This document shows positions 7,401 to 15,397 of a stretch of 19,066 nt of DNA, in pieces (the first letter of the stretch is position 1; each line of letters starts with the position of its first letter). The DNA is taken from NCBI GenBank assembly GCA_031425455.1, contig JANPJJ010000050.1, forward strand, positions 1 to 19,066. The letters run 5' to 3'. The notes under the pieces are model-generated. The model searched no databases, was not told where the DNA came from, and was given only the letters and a program-made list of their open reading frames with translations. Source of the stretch: Sandaracinobacteroides sp031425455. GTDB lineage: Bacteria > Pseudomonadota > Alphaproteobacteria > Sphingomonadales > Sphingomonadaceae. The translations under genes and the position numbers were made by a program.

Positions 7401-7538
7401 GAGGGCGGCCTGAAGGCCGGCGCGCGGTCGCGCTTGCGGCTGCGCCGGGATCTGGTTTGAGAGCGGCCTGAAGGCCGGCGCGCGGTCGCGCTTGCGGCTG
7501 CGCCGGGATCTTGTTTGAGAGCGGCCTGCGGCCGGGAT
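7398..7538. repeat. Tandem array, 58-bp unit, two full copies and a shortened third
   Basis: Copies begin at 7398, 7456 and 7514, each opening with TTTGAG, giving an exact 58-base period. Copies 1 and 2 differ at only a few bases. Copy 3 is cut down: it goes from GCGGCCTG straight to CGGCCGGGAT, having lost the middle. A full unit folds as three short hairpins in a row: GGCC-TGAA-GGCC, GCGC-GGTC-GCGC and CGGC-TGC-GCCG. The 20-base core CGCGCGGTCGCGCTTGCGGC lies at 7421-7440 and 7479-7498. The same core recurs at 18839 onward. There is no gene in 7401-7600. Confidence 0.9.
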
Positions 7539-7600
7539 GGGTTGGGCATACTCCTAATTGCAGCGGTTGACGTGGGCGCCCTGAACCGCAGACTGGCGGC

Positions 7601-8923
7601 ATGACACGTGTTCTCATCATCGGGGCCGGCTGTTCCGGCTTTACCACGGCAAAACGGCTGCAAGACGAGCAGGTCGAGTTTGACTGGTTCGAGATGTCGG
7701 ACCGAATCGGCGGCAACTGGGCCTTCGGCAATCCCAACGGGCGGTCGGCAGCCTATGCCTCGCTGCATATCGACACGTCCAAATGGCGACTGCAGTTCGA
7801 GGATTTCCCCTGCCCCACGGACTGGCCGGACTTTCCGCACCACAGCCTGCTGGCCGGCTATTTTAACGATTATGTCGATCATTTCGGACTTCGGCCGCGG
7901 ATCGCCTTCGGAAGCGAAGTGACCCGGGTGTGGCAGGAAGGGCGGGACTGGTTCGCCGAAATCCTGTCGGGCGGCACGAGCACGAAGCATGGCCCCTACA
8001 GCCATGTCGCGGTCTGCAACGGGCACCACTGGGCCCCCAACATTCCAGATATCCCCGGCAACTTTAGCGGGACGGAGTTTCACGCCCGCGCCTATCGCAC
8101 CCCGTTCGAGCCCGTCGACATGCGCGGCAAGACCATCGTCGTGGTCGGGCTGGGCAACACGGCGGTCGATATCGCGTCGGAGCTGGGTCAGCGCTCGCTC
8201 GACACGCGGCTGATCGTCTCGGCCCGGCGTGGTGTGTGGGTGCTGCCGAAATATCTGAACGGCAAGCCGATGGACAAGACGCCGATGCCCGGCTGGGTGC
8301 CGGTGTGGTTGAAACGGCGGCTGGGCGCGATGGCAGTGCGTCGCGCCGTGGGCAATATGGAGGACTACGGGCTGCCCACGCCCGATCACCAGCCGCTGGA
8401 GGCTCACCCCACGGTCAGCTCGGAGTTCCTGCTGCGGTGCGGCAACGGCGACATCGAAGTGAAGCCGATGGTGACCGAAAAGGCCGGCGACGAGTTGGTT
8501 TTTGCCGACGGCACCCGCGCCCACGTCGATGTGCTGATCCACGCTACCGGCTACCGCCAGAGCTTCCCGTTCCTGTCGCCCCACGACGCGCCGGTCACGA
8601 ACAATCACCTGCCGCTGTTCAAGCGCATGGTCCAGGCTGACCCGCGCCTGCACGGCCTGTGGTTCATGGGGTTGGCCCAGCCGCTGCCGACGCTCGTCAA
8701 CTTCGCCGAGCAACAGTCCAAGCTGTTCACGGCTTATGTCGCCGGGCGCTATGCTCTGCCGCCGAATATGGCGGCCGTCATCGCCGCCGACGAGGCGGTG
8801 CACAAAGGCCATTATTACGCCAGTGAGCGGCACACGATCCAGGTCGATTTCGAGCTCTATTGCCATGATCTTCACGCCGAGATCGCCCGAGGCACGCGAC
8901 GCGCCCTGCCGAAAGCCGCGTGA
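7601..8923 (+). CDS. Flavin-containing monooxygenase (class B)
   Basis: A 440-residue single-component FAD/NADPH monooxygenase of the FMO/Baeyer-Villiger superfamily, expected to oxygenate a soft nucleophile (N or S) or a ketone in the cytosol. Key motifs are the FAD fingerprint GAGCSG (8-13), RIGGNW (35-40), the FMO signature FSGTEFHARAYR (155-166; consensus FxGxxxHxxxY/F), the NADPH fingerprint GLGNTA (183-188) and HATGY (314-318). The signature ending in HxxxY fits FMO rather than a typical BVMO, which usually has FxGxxxHxxxW. The length is normal for bacterial FMOs. The ATG at 7601 begins right before the FAD strand VLIIGAG; the upstream ribosome-binding site is weak. The stop lies three bases from the end of the opposing gene. 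The substrate is not predictable. Confidence 0.92.
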   Translation: MTRVLIIGAGCSGFTTAKRLQDEQVEFDWFEMSDRIGGNWAFGNPNGRSAAYASLHIDTSKWRLQFEDFPCPTDWPDFPHHSLLAGYFNDYVDHFGLRPRIAFGSEVTRVWQEGRDWFAEILSGGTSTKHGPYSHVAVCNGHHWAPNIPDIPGNFSGTEFHARAYRTPFEPVDMRGKTIVVVGLGNTAVDIASELGQRSLDTRLIVSARRGVWVLPKYLNGKPMDKTPMPGWVPVWLKRRLGAMAVRRAVGNMEDYGLPTPDHQPLEAHPTVSSEFLLRCGNGDIEVKPMVTEKAGDELVFADGTRAHVDVLIHATGYRQSFPFLSPHDAPVTNNHLPLFKRMVQADPRLHGLWFMGLAQPLPTLVNFAEQQSKLFTAYVAGRYALPPNMAAVIAADEAVHKGHYYASERHTIQVDFELYCHDLHAEIARGTRRALPKAA

Positions 8924-8926
8924 AGT

Positions 8927-9583
8927 TCAGCCGCTGAAATAGGCTTGAAGTCGGTCATGGATGTCGTCGCCGGAAGGCGGCAGGGGATCCGGGGCACGCT
9001 GGATGGCGCCTGTCGCCTGGGCCCAGGCCAGCATCGCGTCGGCCTCGCTCACCGCCTTCCCCTTCCTGGCAAACGCGATCTGGATGCGGCGGCAGCTGGC
9101 CTGCCACGACGGCGGGACCTCCAACCGTCTCAGTGCCACCGACCGGGTCTCGACCACGGTCTCGGCAAAGGCGACGGCGTCGATCTTCACCAGGTTGAGC
9201 CGCATCAGCCGCACCCAGTGGCGGTCCACCGGCATCTCCATCCCCAGGTCCACCAGCAGTTCGGCATCCTGAAGGGCGCCTGCCATGCCGTTGCGCAACG
9301 CCGACGGCTTGATCGCCAGCACCACACCGGCGGCGTCCTCGGGCGACACCAGCGTGGCGAGCGTAACTGGGCAGCAGGGCAGCGTCGGCGAGTAGAACGG
9401 CCGGCCGTCTGCATCCAGCAGCTCCAGCGCGCGGCTTTGATTGGCGTAGCTCACCACGCGAAGCCGCAGGTCCATACGGCCGCGCGGCAGGGCAACGGTC
9501 AGGAGCGGCGACAGGATGTCCTGCGGTCGCCGCGCCCGGCTGGTGTAGCTGCCGGGGGTCATCTTTCCGGGGGCAAGATACAT
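8927..9583 (-). CDS. Unrecognised 218-residue protein
   Basis: I do not recognise this protein. It has no signal peptide or membrane segment. The N-terminal part is basic (RARRPQ, RGRMDLRLR). The middle contains a Cys-Cys-Pro (70-72) and a segment rich in hydrophobic residues (GVVLAIKPSALRNGM, then AELLVDLGMEMPVDRHW). The C-terminal third looks helical (ADAMLAWAQATG). It lies 30 bases downstream of the SIMPL-domain gene on the same strand, so the two are probably co-transcribed, and it ends three bases from the end of the convergent monooxygenase gene. The ATG at 9583 has AGGGG very close to it. The internal ATG at 9562, preceded by GGAAAG, is a possible alternative start. Intact length and codon use support a real gene. 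Confidence 0.7.
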   Translation of the reverse strand: MYLAPGKMTPGSYTSRARRPQDILSPLLTVALPRGRMDLRLRVVSYANQSRALELLDADGRPFYSPTLPCCPVTLATLVSPEDAAGVVLAIKPSALRNGMAGALQDAELLVDLGMEMPVDRHWVRLMRLNLVKIDAVAFAETVVETRSVALRRLEVPPSWQASCRRIQIAFARKGKAVSEADAMLAWAQATGAIQRAPDPLPPSGDDIHDRLQAYFSG

Positions 9584-9613
9584 ACCCCTGTCACGGCAGA
9601 TGAAGGCCCGGCT

Positions 9614-10348
9614 TCAGCGCGGCTCCAGCTCGAACCCCATCGCCACCGTGACCGCCAGGCTGACCTCGCCGGGTGCCACCGGGCTGTCGGCCTTGGATTC
9701 CATCGCCATCGACCGGACCATCGGCATCGGGCCCGGTCTGAAGTCCTGCGTCTCGCTGATGCTGGTGATGCGCTTCACGCGCAGTCCGGCGGCCGCGGCA
9801 AAAAGCTCGGCGCGGGCGCGGGCGGTTCGAACCGCTTCGGCGCGGGCCTTGTCCAGAAGGGGATCGGGATTGGCGACCCGGAAGGTCGGCCCGTCCACCT
9901 GGTTCGCGCCCTCCGCCACCAGCGTGTCGATCACGCGGCCGGCGTTCTTCAGGTCGCGCAATGTCACCTGCACCCGGTTTGACGCCTGAAATCCGGTCAG
10001 CAGCGGCGGCTGATTCTCCTGGTAGCGAAACTGCGGCTGGAGGTTCAGGCCCGAAGTCTGGATATCGCGATCGGCGACGCCGGCCTTCCGCAGCGCCGCC
10101 ACGACGCGGCTCATTTTCTCGGCATTGGAGCGCAGCGCCGGCTCCGCCTCGGCCGCCTGGGTGACGACGCCGGCCCCGATATCGGCCACATCGGGCGCCG
10201 ATTTCACGTCGGCGCTGACCGACAGGTTCAGAGACGCCGGGGCGCCGGGCGCCGGCACCTGGGGCGCCACCTGGGCCTGGGCCGGGGCTGCGGCCATGGC
10301 TGCGGCAAGGCCGGCGGCAATCGCGGCGGAAAGGGCTGTCTTTTTCAT
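9614..10348 (-). CDS. Periplasmic SIMPL-domain (DUF541) protein
   Basis: A 244-residue SIMPL/DUF541 protein (the family of E. coli YggE and Brucella BP26). Residues 1-25 are a signal peptide with an alanine-rich core ending AQA, so the product is periplasmic or envelope-associated. The mature domain has the family pattern: the opening strand LNLSVSADVKSAPDVADIGAG, the repeated helix with ADRDIQTSGLNLQPQF, then RVQVTLRDLKNAGRVIDTLVAEGANQVDG shared with YggE, and the Ala-rich helix KARAEAVRTARARAE. The start at 10348 was preferred to one 15 codons upstream because it puts the KK-type signal peptide at the N-terminus and has AGGAGA in front. The molecular role of the family is unclear; YggE is linked to oxidative stress. 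Confidence 0.93.
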   Translation of the reverse strand: MKKTALSAAIAAGLAAAMAAAPAQAQVAPQVPAPGAPASLNLSVSADVKSAPDVADIGAGVVTQAAEAEPALRSNAEKMSRVVAALRKAGVADRDIQTSGLNLQPQFRYQENQPPLLTGFQASNRVQVTLRDLKNAGRVIDTLVAEGANQVDGPTFRVANPDPLLDKARAEAVRTARARAELFAAAAGLRVKRITSISETQDFRPGPMPMVRSMAMESKADSPVAPGEVSLAVTVAMGFELEPR

Positions 10349-10435
10349 GGTCGACTTCTCCTGAGGGGCGCGCCTGAGTTCAGGACGCCACATGCGGCCC
10401 CTTACCTTTCCGCCGGATGAAGCGGCACCTTGAGG

Positions 10436-10696
10436 TCAGGCCGAGCGGCTTTTCACCATCCGGTAGATCCACAGCAGCAGCACCGCACCGGCCGTTGCCA
10501 GCACGAGGTTCCAGATCGTGCCCCCGGTCGAGAAGAACGGCAGAACCCCGGCGAGGAAGCCCCCGAGCAATCCGCCGGCGATCCCGATGAGGATGGTGAC
10601 GATGATGCCGCCCGGATCCTTGCCCGGCATGATCCACTTGGCCAGCGCGCCTGCGATCAGGCCGATGATGATCCAGCCGAAAAATCCATAATCCAT
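10436..10696 (-). CDS. GlsB/YeaQ/YmgE-family membrane protein
   Basis: An 86-residue, highly hydrophobic inner-membrane protein of the transglycosylase-associated (GlsB/YeaQ/YmgE) family, which is associated with stress conditions. Three membrane segments are visible: about 5-21 (FFGWIIIGLIAGALAKW), 31-51 (IIVTILIGIAGGLLGGFLAG) and 60-79. The family loop KWIMPGKDPGG sits at residues 20-30. The start at 10696 has AAGGGGA about seven bases upstream. It is the first gene of a minus-strand group, with an 87-bp gap before the SIMPL gene. Despite the old family name there is no sign of transglycosylase activity. The exact function is unknown. Confidence 0.93.
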   Translation of the reverse strand: MDYGFFGWIIIGLIAGALAKWIMPGKDPGGIIVTILIGIAGGLLGGFLAGVLPFFSTGGTIWNLVLATAGAVLLLWIYRMVKSRSA

Positions 10697-10744
10697 CGCA
10701 AATCCCCTTCCCTGTCCACATCCCCGATCGATACGGGAAGCCGG

Positions 10745-10753
10745 GTCATAGCA
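10745..10753 (-). promoter_or_regulatory. Possible extended -10 element for the GlsB-type gene
   Basis: On the minus strand this reads TGCTATGAC, an extended -10 form (TGn plus TATGAC), about 50 bases upstream of the start codon at 10696. A convincing -35 at the normal spacing is not seen; TTGATT lies too far away. I looked for the alphaproteobacterial general-stress motif (GGAAC followed by CGTT) in this gap and did not find it. Confidence 0.25.
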
Positions 10754-10786
10754 CAGGATGGATGTGGCAAATCAACAACTGCCGTT

Positions 10787-10806
10787 GCCGCAACCGCGGC
10801 CGCGCG
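10787..10806 (-). repeat. Possible degenerate copy of the hairpin-repeat core
   Basis: Read on the minus strand, 18 of 20 bases match the core of the two tandem arrays, and GGCCT occurs 12 bases before it (14 in the arrays). One of the two changes breaks the GCGC-GGTC-GCGC stem. This may be an old decayed copy or a chance match in GC-rich DNA. Confidence 0.35.
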
Positions 10807-10951
10807 AACCGCAAGGCCTTTAAAATGCAATCACGAATGTGTATGTGGCTCGGGTCTGGGCTGGCCGCACGGAGGTGACGGGCGTCGGTCGAGATATCAG
10901 CCCTGCTGTCTTTGAGGGGAGCAGCAAGGGTGTTTTGGGGGATGCCCCACG

Positions 10952-11001
10952 GATTTCCCGCAGACGTTGGCGTCTTGCAGACGTTGGCGAGGCGGGAAAT
11001 C
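10952..11001 (+). promoter_or_regulatory. Nested inverted/direct repeat before the efflux adaptor gene
   Basis: A perfect 10-bp inverted repeat, GATTTCCCGC (10952-10961) and GCGGGAAATC (10992-11001), encloses two copies of the 13-mer GCAGACGTTGGCG (10960-10972 and 10977-10989), 17 bases apart start to start. The right arm ends 39 bases before the adaptor start codon. In DNA this could be an operator for a regulator; in RNA the outer arms could form a long-range stem in the 5' leader. No regulator gene adjoins it, so which one applies is inference. Confidence 0.5.
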
Positions 11002-11040
11002 GGTGCCGGTAGGTTCCCGTGTCCAAAGGCAAGATACGGC

Positions 11041-12294
11041 ATGAATATGCACCTTTCCCCTCACGATCCCGAGATTCGGGCGCAGCTGGAACGCGATGCT
11101 GCCGAAGCGGCTTCGGAAGCCGGAGCGCGCCGCAAGCGCACACGGCTGATCGCGATCGGGATCGCGGCGGCTGTGGCTGCCTTCATGATCTTCCTCTATT
11201 TCAAGGTGAACGCGCCCAATCCATCGGCACCGCCGTCCGGCCCGCCGTCGGTTTCGGTGATGGTGCCCGGCACCCAACTCGTCGCCGACCGGGTGTCGGC
11301 GATCGGCAGCATTTCGGCGCGTCGCGACATGCCGGTGGGGGTCGCCGGCGAGGGCGGGATGATCTCGGCAGTCCGGGCCGAGGCAGGTCAGTTCGTCGGG
11401 CGCGGGCAGGTGTTGGCGGAGATCGACGGGGCCGTCCAGCGCGCGCAGCTGGCACAGCTGCAGGCCGGCGTGGTGCAGGCCCAGGCGGACGCGCGGCTGG
11501 CCCAGTCCGAGCTCGACCGGGCGCTCGCCCTGGTGTCGCGCGGGTTCATTTCCAGGGCCGATATCGACCGGCGTACGGCCACCCGCGATTCGGCGCGCGC
11601 CCGGGTGGGCGTGGCGCAGGCGCAGGTGCGCGAGATGCAGGAGCGGATTGCCCGCCTGGCCATCCGCGCGCCGGAAGCCGGCCTGGTATTGCAACGCATG
11701 GTGGAGCCCGGCCAAGTGGTTTCGCCCGGCAACGGCGCGCTGTATAGGGTCGCCGCCGGCGGCCAGCTGGAGCTGAAGGCCCAGATCGCCGAGCAGGACC
11801 TGCCGCAGATGCGGGTCGGCCAGACTGCAACCGTCAGCCCGGTGGGGTCGAGCAACCGCTATGCCGGCACGGTCTGGCTGCTGGAGCCGGTGATCGATGC
11901 GCAGTCCCGCCAGGGCATCGCCCGCGTGGCGTTGCCCGGCGCCTCCGAGCTTAGGGTGGGCGGCTTTGCCAATGTCACGATCGACGGCATTCAGGCGCAG
12001 CGGCCGGTGGTGCCACAATCGGCGCTGCTGAACGACCGCGGCGAAAGCTATGTGCTGGTGGTCGGGCCCGACAATGTCGTGAAGCGCCAGCCGGTGACGA
12101 TCGGGACCATTTCGGACAAGGGGCTGGCAATCACCGCCGGCCTGAACGGAACCGAGCAGGTCGTGGTTTCGGCGGGCGCCTTCCTGCGGCCGGGCGAAAA
12201 GGTGAAGCCGGTGCTTCAGAAAGCCGCCCTGCAACCGACTGCCCCGCAATCGTCCGCCGCGCAATCGCCGGCATCGCAACCGAAGGCAGGGTAG
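11041..12294 (+). CDS. RND efflux periplasmic adaptor (membrane fusion protein)
   Basis: A 417-residue HlyD/AcrA-type adaptor that would link the inner-membrane RND pump to an outer-membrane channel. Order of parts: a cytosolic acidic/basic tail (1-34), a single membrane anchor (35-55, LIAIGIAAAVAAFMIFLYF), the first lipoyl half with GQFVGRGQVLAEIDG (116-130), an Ala/Gln-rich coiled-coil hairpin (about 131-205), the second lipoyl half (IRAPEAGLVLQRMVEPGQVVSPG), a beta-barrel (240-315) and a Gln/Pro/Ser-rich tail from 395. There is no lipobox, so it is anchored by the helix rather than a lipid. The ATG at 11041 was chosen over the open frame from 10912 because the upstream codons lack family character. 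An in-frame ATG at 11047 is also possible. The pump gene follows after four bases. Confidence 0.93.
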   Translation: MNMHLSPHDPEIRAQLERDAAEAASEAGARRKRTRLIAIGIAAAVAAFMIFLYFKVNAPNPSAPPSGPPSVSVMVPGTQLVADRVSAIGSISARRDMPVGVAGEGGMISAVRAEAGQFVGRGQVLAEIDGAVQRAQLAQLQAGVVQAQADARLAQSELDRALALVSRGFISRADIDRRTATRDSARARVGVAQAQVREMQERIARLAIRAPEAGLVLQRMVEPGQVVSPGNGALYRVAAGGQLELKAQIAEQDLPQMRVGQTATVSPVGSSNRYAGTVWLLEPVIDAQSRQGIARVALPGASELRVGGFANVTIDGIQAQRPVVPQSALLNDRGESYVLVVGPDNVVKRQPVTIGTISDKGLAITAGLNGTEQVVVSAGAFLRPGEKVKPVLQKAALQPTAPQSSAAQSPASQPKAG

Positions 12295-12298
12295 CCCC

Positions 12299-15200
12299 AT
12301 GGATCTGCGCAACATCTCCAGTTGGGCGATCAAGAACCCGCTGCCGCCGATCCTGCTGTTCGTGATGCTCACCATGGTGGGGGCGCTCAGCTTCTACCAG
12401 ATGAAGATCACCAACATGCCCGACATATCGGCGCCGATGGTGCAGATATCGGTGTCGCAGCCGGGCGGTGCCCCGACCGAAATCGAGACCCAGATCACGC
12501 AGAAGGTCGAGGGGGCCGTGGCCGGCGTCGGCAATGTAAAGTCGATCAGCAGCTACGTACAGGAGGGTGGATCCTTCACCAATGTCGAGTTCCAGCTCGG
12601 CACTCCGGTGGATCGGGCCGTCACCGACGTACGAGACGCGGTCACCAAGGTCCGGTCCGACCTGCCCGATGGTATCTACGAGCCGCAAGTCAGCCGCATA
12701 GAGATCGAGGGCGGCCCGATCAGCTATATGGCGGTGAAGTCCACCTCGATGACGCTGGAGGAGCTTTCCTGGTTCGTCGACAACACGATCGCAAAGCGCA
12801 TGGTGGCGATCCCCGGCGTGGCGCAAGTCGGCCGCGGCGGCGGGGTAAGCCGCGAGATCCGGATCAATCTCGATCCGGTGAAGCTGCAGTCCTATGGAAT
12901 CACCGCAGCGCAGGTGAACAGCGAACTGCGGCAGCTGAACATGGATGCGACCGGCGGACGCACCGAGATTTCCGGCGCCGAACAGGCCGTCCGCGTGCTG
13001 GGCGGCGCCCGCACCGCGCTGCAGTTGGGCGAGACCCGGATCGCCCTGCCCGGCCGCCGCGAGGTGCGGTTGTCGGATATCGCGGAAGTGACGGACGGCA
13101 CGTCGGAGCAGCGCGAGATCGCCCGGCTGGACGGGCGCCAGGTCACGAACTTTGCACTGTCGAAGTCCAAAGGGGCCTCCGACGTTGCGGTCCATGACGC
13201 CATGGAAGCGGAGCTTCGCAAGCTGGAGCAGGAATTCCCCGGGGTCAGCTTCACCGAGCTTTTCACGACGGTAAAATACACCAAGATCGAGTATGAAAGC
13301 GCGATCACCGCCATGATCGAGGGCGCCATCCTGGCAGTCCTTGTGGTGTTCCTGTTTCTGCGCGACTGGCGCGCGACGGTTATTTCCGCGCTCGCCATCC
13401 CGCTCAGCGCCATTCCCGCCTTCTGGTTCATGGACCTGATGGGGTTCACCCTGAACACGATCAGCCTGCTGGCGCTGTCGCTGGTCGCGGGAATATTGGT
13501 CGACGATGCCATCGTCGAGATCGAGAATATCGTGCGCCACATGCGCATGGGGAAATCGCCCTATCAGGCGTCGATGGATGCAGCCGATGAAATCGGCCTG
13601 GCCGTGGTCGCGACAACGTTCGCGATTATTGCGGTGTTCCTGCCCGTCAGCTTCATGCCGGGCATTTCCGGGCAATATTTCAAGCAGTTCGGCCTGACCG
13701 TCGCAGTCGCGGTGTTCATGTCGCTGCTAGTTGCGCGGCTGATCACGCCATTGCTCGCGGCCTATTTCCTGAAGGCGCACGGCACCCAGCCGCACGGCGA
13801 GGGCCGGCTGATGAAACGCTATCTGGCGTTTCTGGACTGGACCATCCACCACCGGTGGAAGACCGTGATGGTGGGGGCGGCGTCGTTCTTGCTCACGATC
13901 TTCCTGTTCATGCAGATGCCGACCGCCTTCCAGCCCGACATGGACATGGGCACGTCAACGTTGAAGATCGAACTGGCCCCTGGGGCGCAGCTGCGCGACA
14001 CCGACCGGGCCGTGGGCAACGCCGTCGCGATCATGCGCGAGCAGCCCGAAGTGCGGCAGATCTTCGAATATGTGGGCGACGACGGCGACATCCGGCGCGG
14101 CACCCTGTATGTGGAACTGGTGCCGCCCGACCAGCGCACGGTCAGCACCAAGGATTTCGAACGCCGGGTCGGCCCGCTGATGGCGGTGGTGCCCGATGCC
14201 CGCATCTACTTCGAATCGCAGGGCTCGGGCTTCGGCGGGCGCGACGTAACCGTGATGCTGGCGAGCGACAACCCCGTCCTGCTGGACGACACCGTGCGCA
14301 AACTGGAAAAAGAGATGCAGGGCCTGAAGACCCTGCGCGATGCCCGCATCAACGGCGACATGGAGCGTCCCGAAATCCTGATCCGGCCGAAGTTCGACAT
14401 GGCAGCGCAAATGGGCGTGTCGGTCGCGGCACTGAGCCAGACGATCCGGATCGCCACGCTGGGCGACATCGAGCAGAATCTCGCGAAATTCTCGCTGTCG
14501 GACCGGCAGGTGCCGATCCGCGTGAGCCTGACCGAGGAATCCCGCACCAACATGTCGATGCTGGAGAATCTTCCGGTTCCGACGGCAAATGGCGGTTCGG
14601 TGCCGCTGAAGGTGGTGGCCGACATCAGCTTCGGCGCCGGACCCACCAAGCTGCGCCGCTATAACCAGACCCGGCGCATCACGCTGGAGGCCGATCTCAA
14701 CGGCATCGAATATGGCCAGGCGATCGAGCAGATCGCCCAGCTGCCGACGATGAAGAACATGCCTCAGGGCGTGAAGCAAGTGAAGTTCGGCCAGGAAGAA
14801 GTGATGGACGAGCTGGTCACCAACTTCATCGTGGCGGTGGTTTCGGGTATCCTCCTCGTGTTCGCGGTGCTGGTGCTGCTCTACAAGCGGGTGTTGCCGC
14901 CGTTCGTGAACATGGGCTCGCTGCTGCTGGCGCCGCTGGGTGCCGTCATCGCGCTGATCCTTACCGGCCATCCGATCACGATGCCGGTCTATATCGGCCT
15001 GCTGATGCTGTTCGGCATCGTCGCCAAGAACTCGATCCTGCTGGTGGATTTCGCCATCGAGGAAATGCGCCACGGGGTGGACCGCGAGACCGCCATTCTG
15101 GACGCGGGCCACAAGCGCGCCCAGCCGATCGTGATGACGACCGTTGCGATGGTTGCCGGCATGCTTCCGATCGCGATCGGCCTCCATGGGGATTCCAGTT

Positions 15201-15397
15201 TCCGCGCGCCGATGGCGATCGCGGTGATCGGGGGGCTCATCCTGTCGACCTTGCTCACGCTTCTGATCGTGCCGGCGGGCTTCACCCTTGCCGACGATCT
15301 GGAGCAGTGGATCGGCCCGCGGCTGAAGCGCTGGCTGACGAATGGCGGGGAAGCGGCACCGCCTGCCGCCGAACCGGGGCCGCAAGCTGCTGAATAG
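12299..15397 (+). CDS. RND multidrug efflux pump, HAE1 (AcrB/MexF-type) permease
   Basis: A 1032-residue inner-membrane proton/drug antiporter of the HAE1 RND family, full length. It has the usual duplicated plan: a first helix (15-33), a large periplasmic loop (about 35-335), six membrane segments (336-545), a second periplasmic loop (about 560-860) and the last membrane block ending near 1010. The proton-relay aspartates are present as the VDDAIVEIEN pair (Asp402/Asp403, the counterpart of AcrB Asp407/408), and the matching lysine lies in FGIVAKNSILLVDF of the second half. It starts four bases after the adaptor stop, so the two genes form a unit. No outer-membrane factor or TetR-type regulator is in the window. 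The substrate range cannot be read from sequence. Confidence 0.96.
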   Translation: MDLRNISSWAIKNPLPPILLFVMLTMVGALSFYQMKITNMPDISAPMVQISVSQPGGAPTEIETQITQKVEGAVAGVGNVKSISSYVQEGGSFTNVEFQLGTPVDRAVTDVRDAVTKVRSDLPDGIYEPQVSRIEIEGGPISYMAVKSTSMTLEELSWFVDNTIAKRMVAIPGVAQVGRGGGVSREIRINLDPVKLQSYGITAAQVNSELRQLNMDATGGRTEISGAEQAVRVLGGARTALQLGETRIALPGRREVRLSDIAEVTDGTSEQREIARLDGRQVTNFALSKSKGASDVAVHDAMEAELRKLEQEFPGVSFTELFTTVKYTKIEYESAITAMIEGAILAVLVVFLFLRDWRATVISALAIPLSAIPAFWFMDLMGFTLNTISLLALSLVAGILVDDAIVEIENIVRHMRMGKSPYQASMDAADEIGLAVVATTFAIIAVFLPVSFMPGISGQYFKQFGLTVAVAVFMSLLVARLITPLLAAYFLKAHGTQPHGEGRLMKRYLAFLDWTIHHRWKTVMVGAASFLLTIFLFMQMPTAFQPDMDMGTSTLKIELAPGAQLRDTDRAVGNAVAIMREQPEVRQIFEYVGDDGDIRRGTLYVELVPPDQRTVSTKDFERRVGPLMAVVPDARIYFESQGSGFGGRDVTVMLASDNPVLLDDTVRKLEKEMQGLKTLRDARINGDMERPEILIRPKFDMAAQMGVSVAALSQTIRIATLGDIEQNLAKFSLSDRQVPIRVSLTEESRTNMSMLENLPVPTANGGSVPLKVVADISFGAGPTKLRRYNQTRRITLEADLNGIEYGQAIEQIAQLPTMKNMPQGVKQVKFGQEEVMDELVTNFIVAVVSGILLVFAVLVLLYKRVLPPFVNMGSLLLAPLGAVIALILTGHPITMPVYIGLLMLFGIVAKNSILLVDFAIEEMRHGVDRETAILDAGHKRAQPIVMTTVAMVAGMLPIAIGLHGDSSFRAPMAIAVIGGLILSTLLTLLIVPAGFTLADDLEQWIGPRLKRWLTNGGEAAPPAAEPGPQAAE

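Larger units (their letters stand above)
10697..11040. other. 344-bp intergenic region between divergent groups
   Basis: No supported gene here. It separates the minus-strand GlsB-type gene from the plus-strand efflux adaptor gene and must carry both promoters. From left to right it holds a weak minus-strand -10 candidate (10745), a possible decayed repeat core (10787), an A/T-rich patch TTTAAAATGCAATC near 10820, a bulged hairpin (10901-10908 with 10922-10930), a 5-bp hairpin TGGGG-GATG-CCCCA (10936-10949) and the nested repeat structure at 10952-11001. An open frame from 10912 joins the adaptor gene, but its codons (start MRGAARVFWG) do not look like the adaptor N-terminus. Confidence 0.6.

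Noticed and set aside
7398..7538. CRISPR array
   Set aside because: The 58-base units are contiguous with no unique spacers, and each is internally palindromic.
7601..8923. Baeyer-Villiger monooxygenase
   Set aside because: The signature reads FSGTEFHARAY, ending in HxxxY as in FMOs, not the usual HxxxW of BVMOs. Side activity on ketones cannot be excluded.
10912..11040. A longer N-terminus for the efflux adaptor starting at 10912
   Set aside because: The extra 43 residues lack family character and cross hairpins and the nested repeats. The ATG at 11041 puts a normal cytosolic tail and membrane anchor at the start.
10897..12375. A 492-codon minus-strand open frame opposite the efflux adaptor
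   Set aside because: Composition (Arg, His, Gly, Leu-rich, no domain) is typical of antisense shadow frames in GC-rich DNA.
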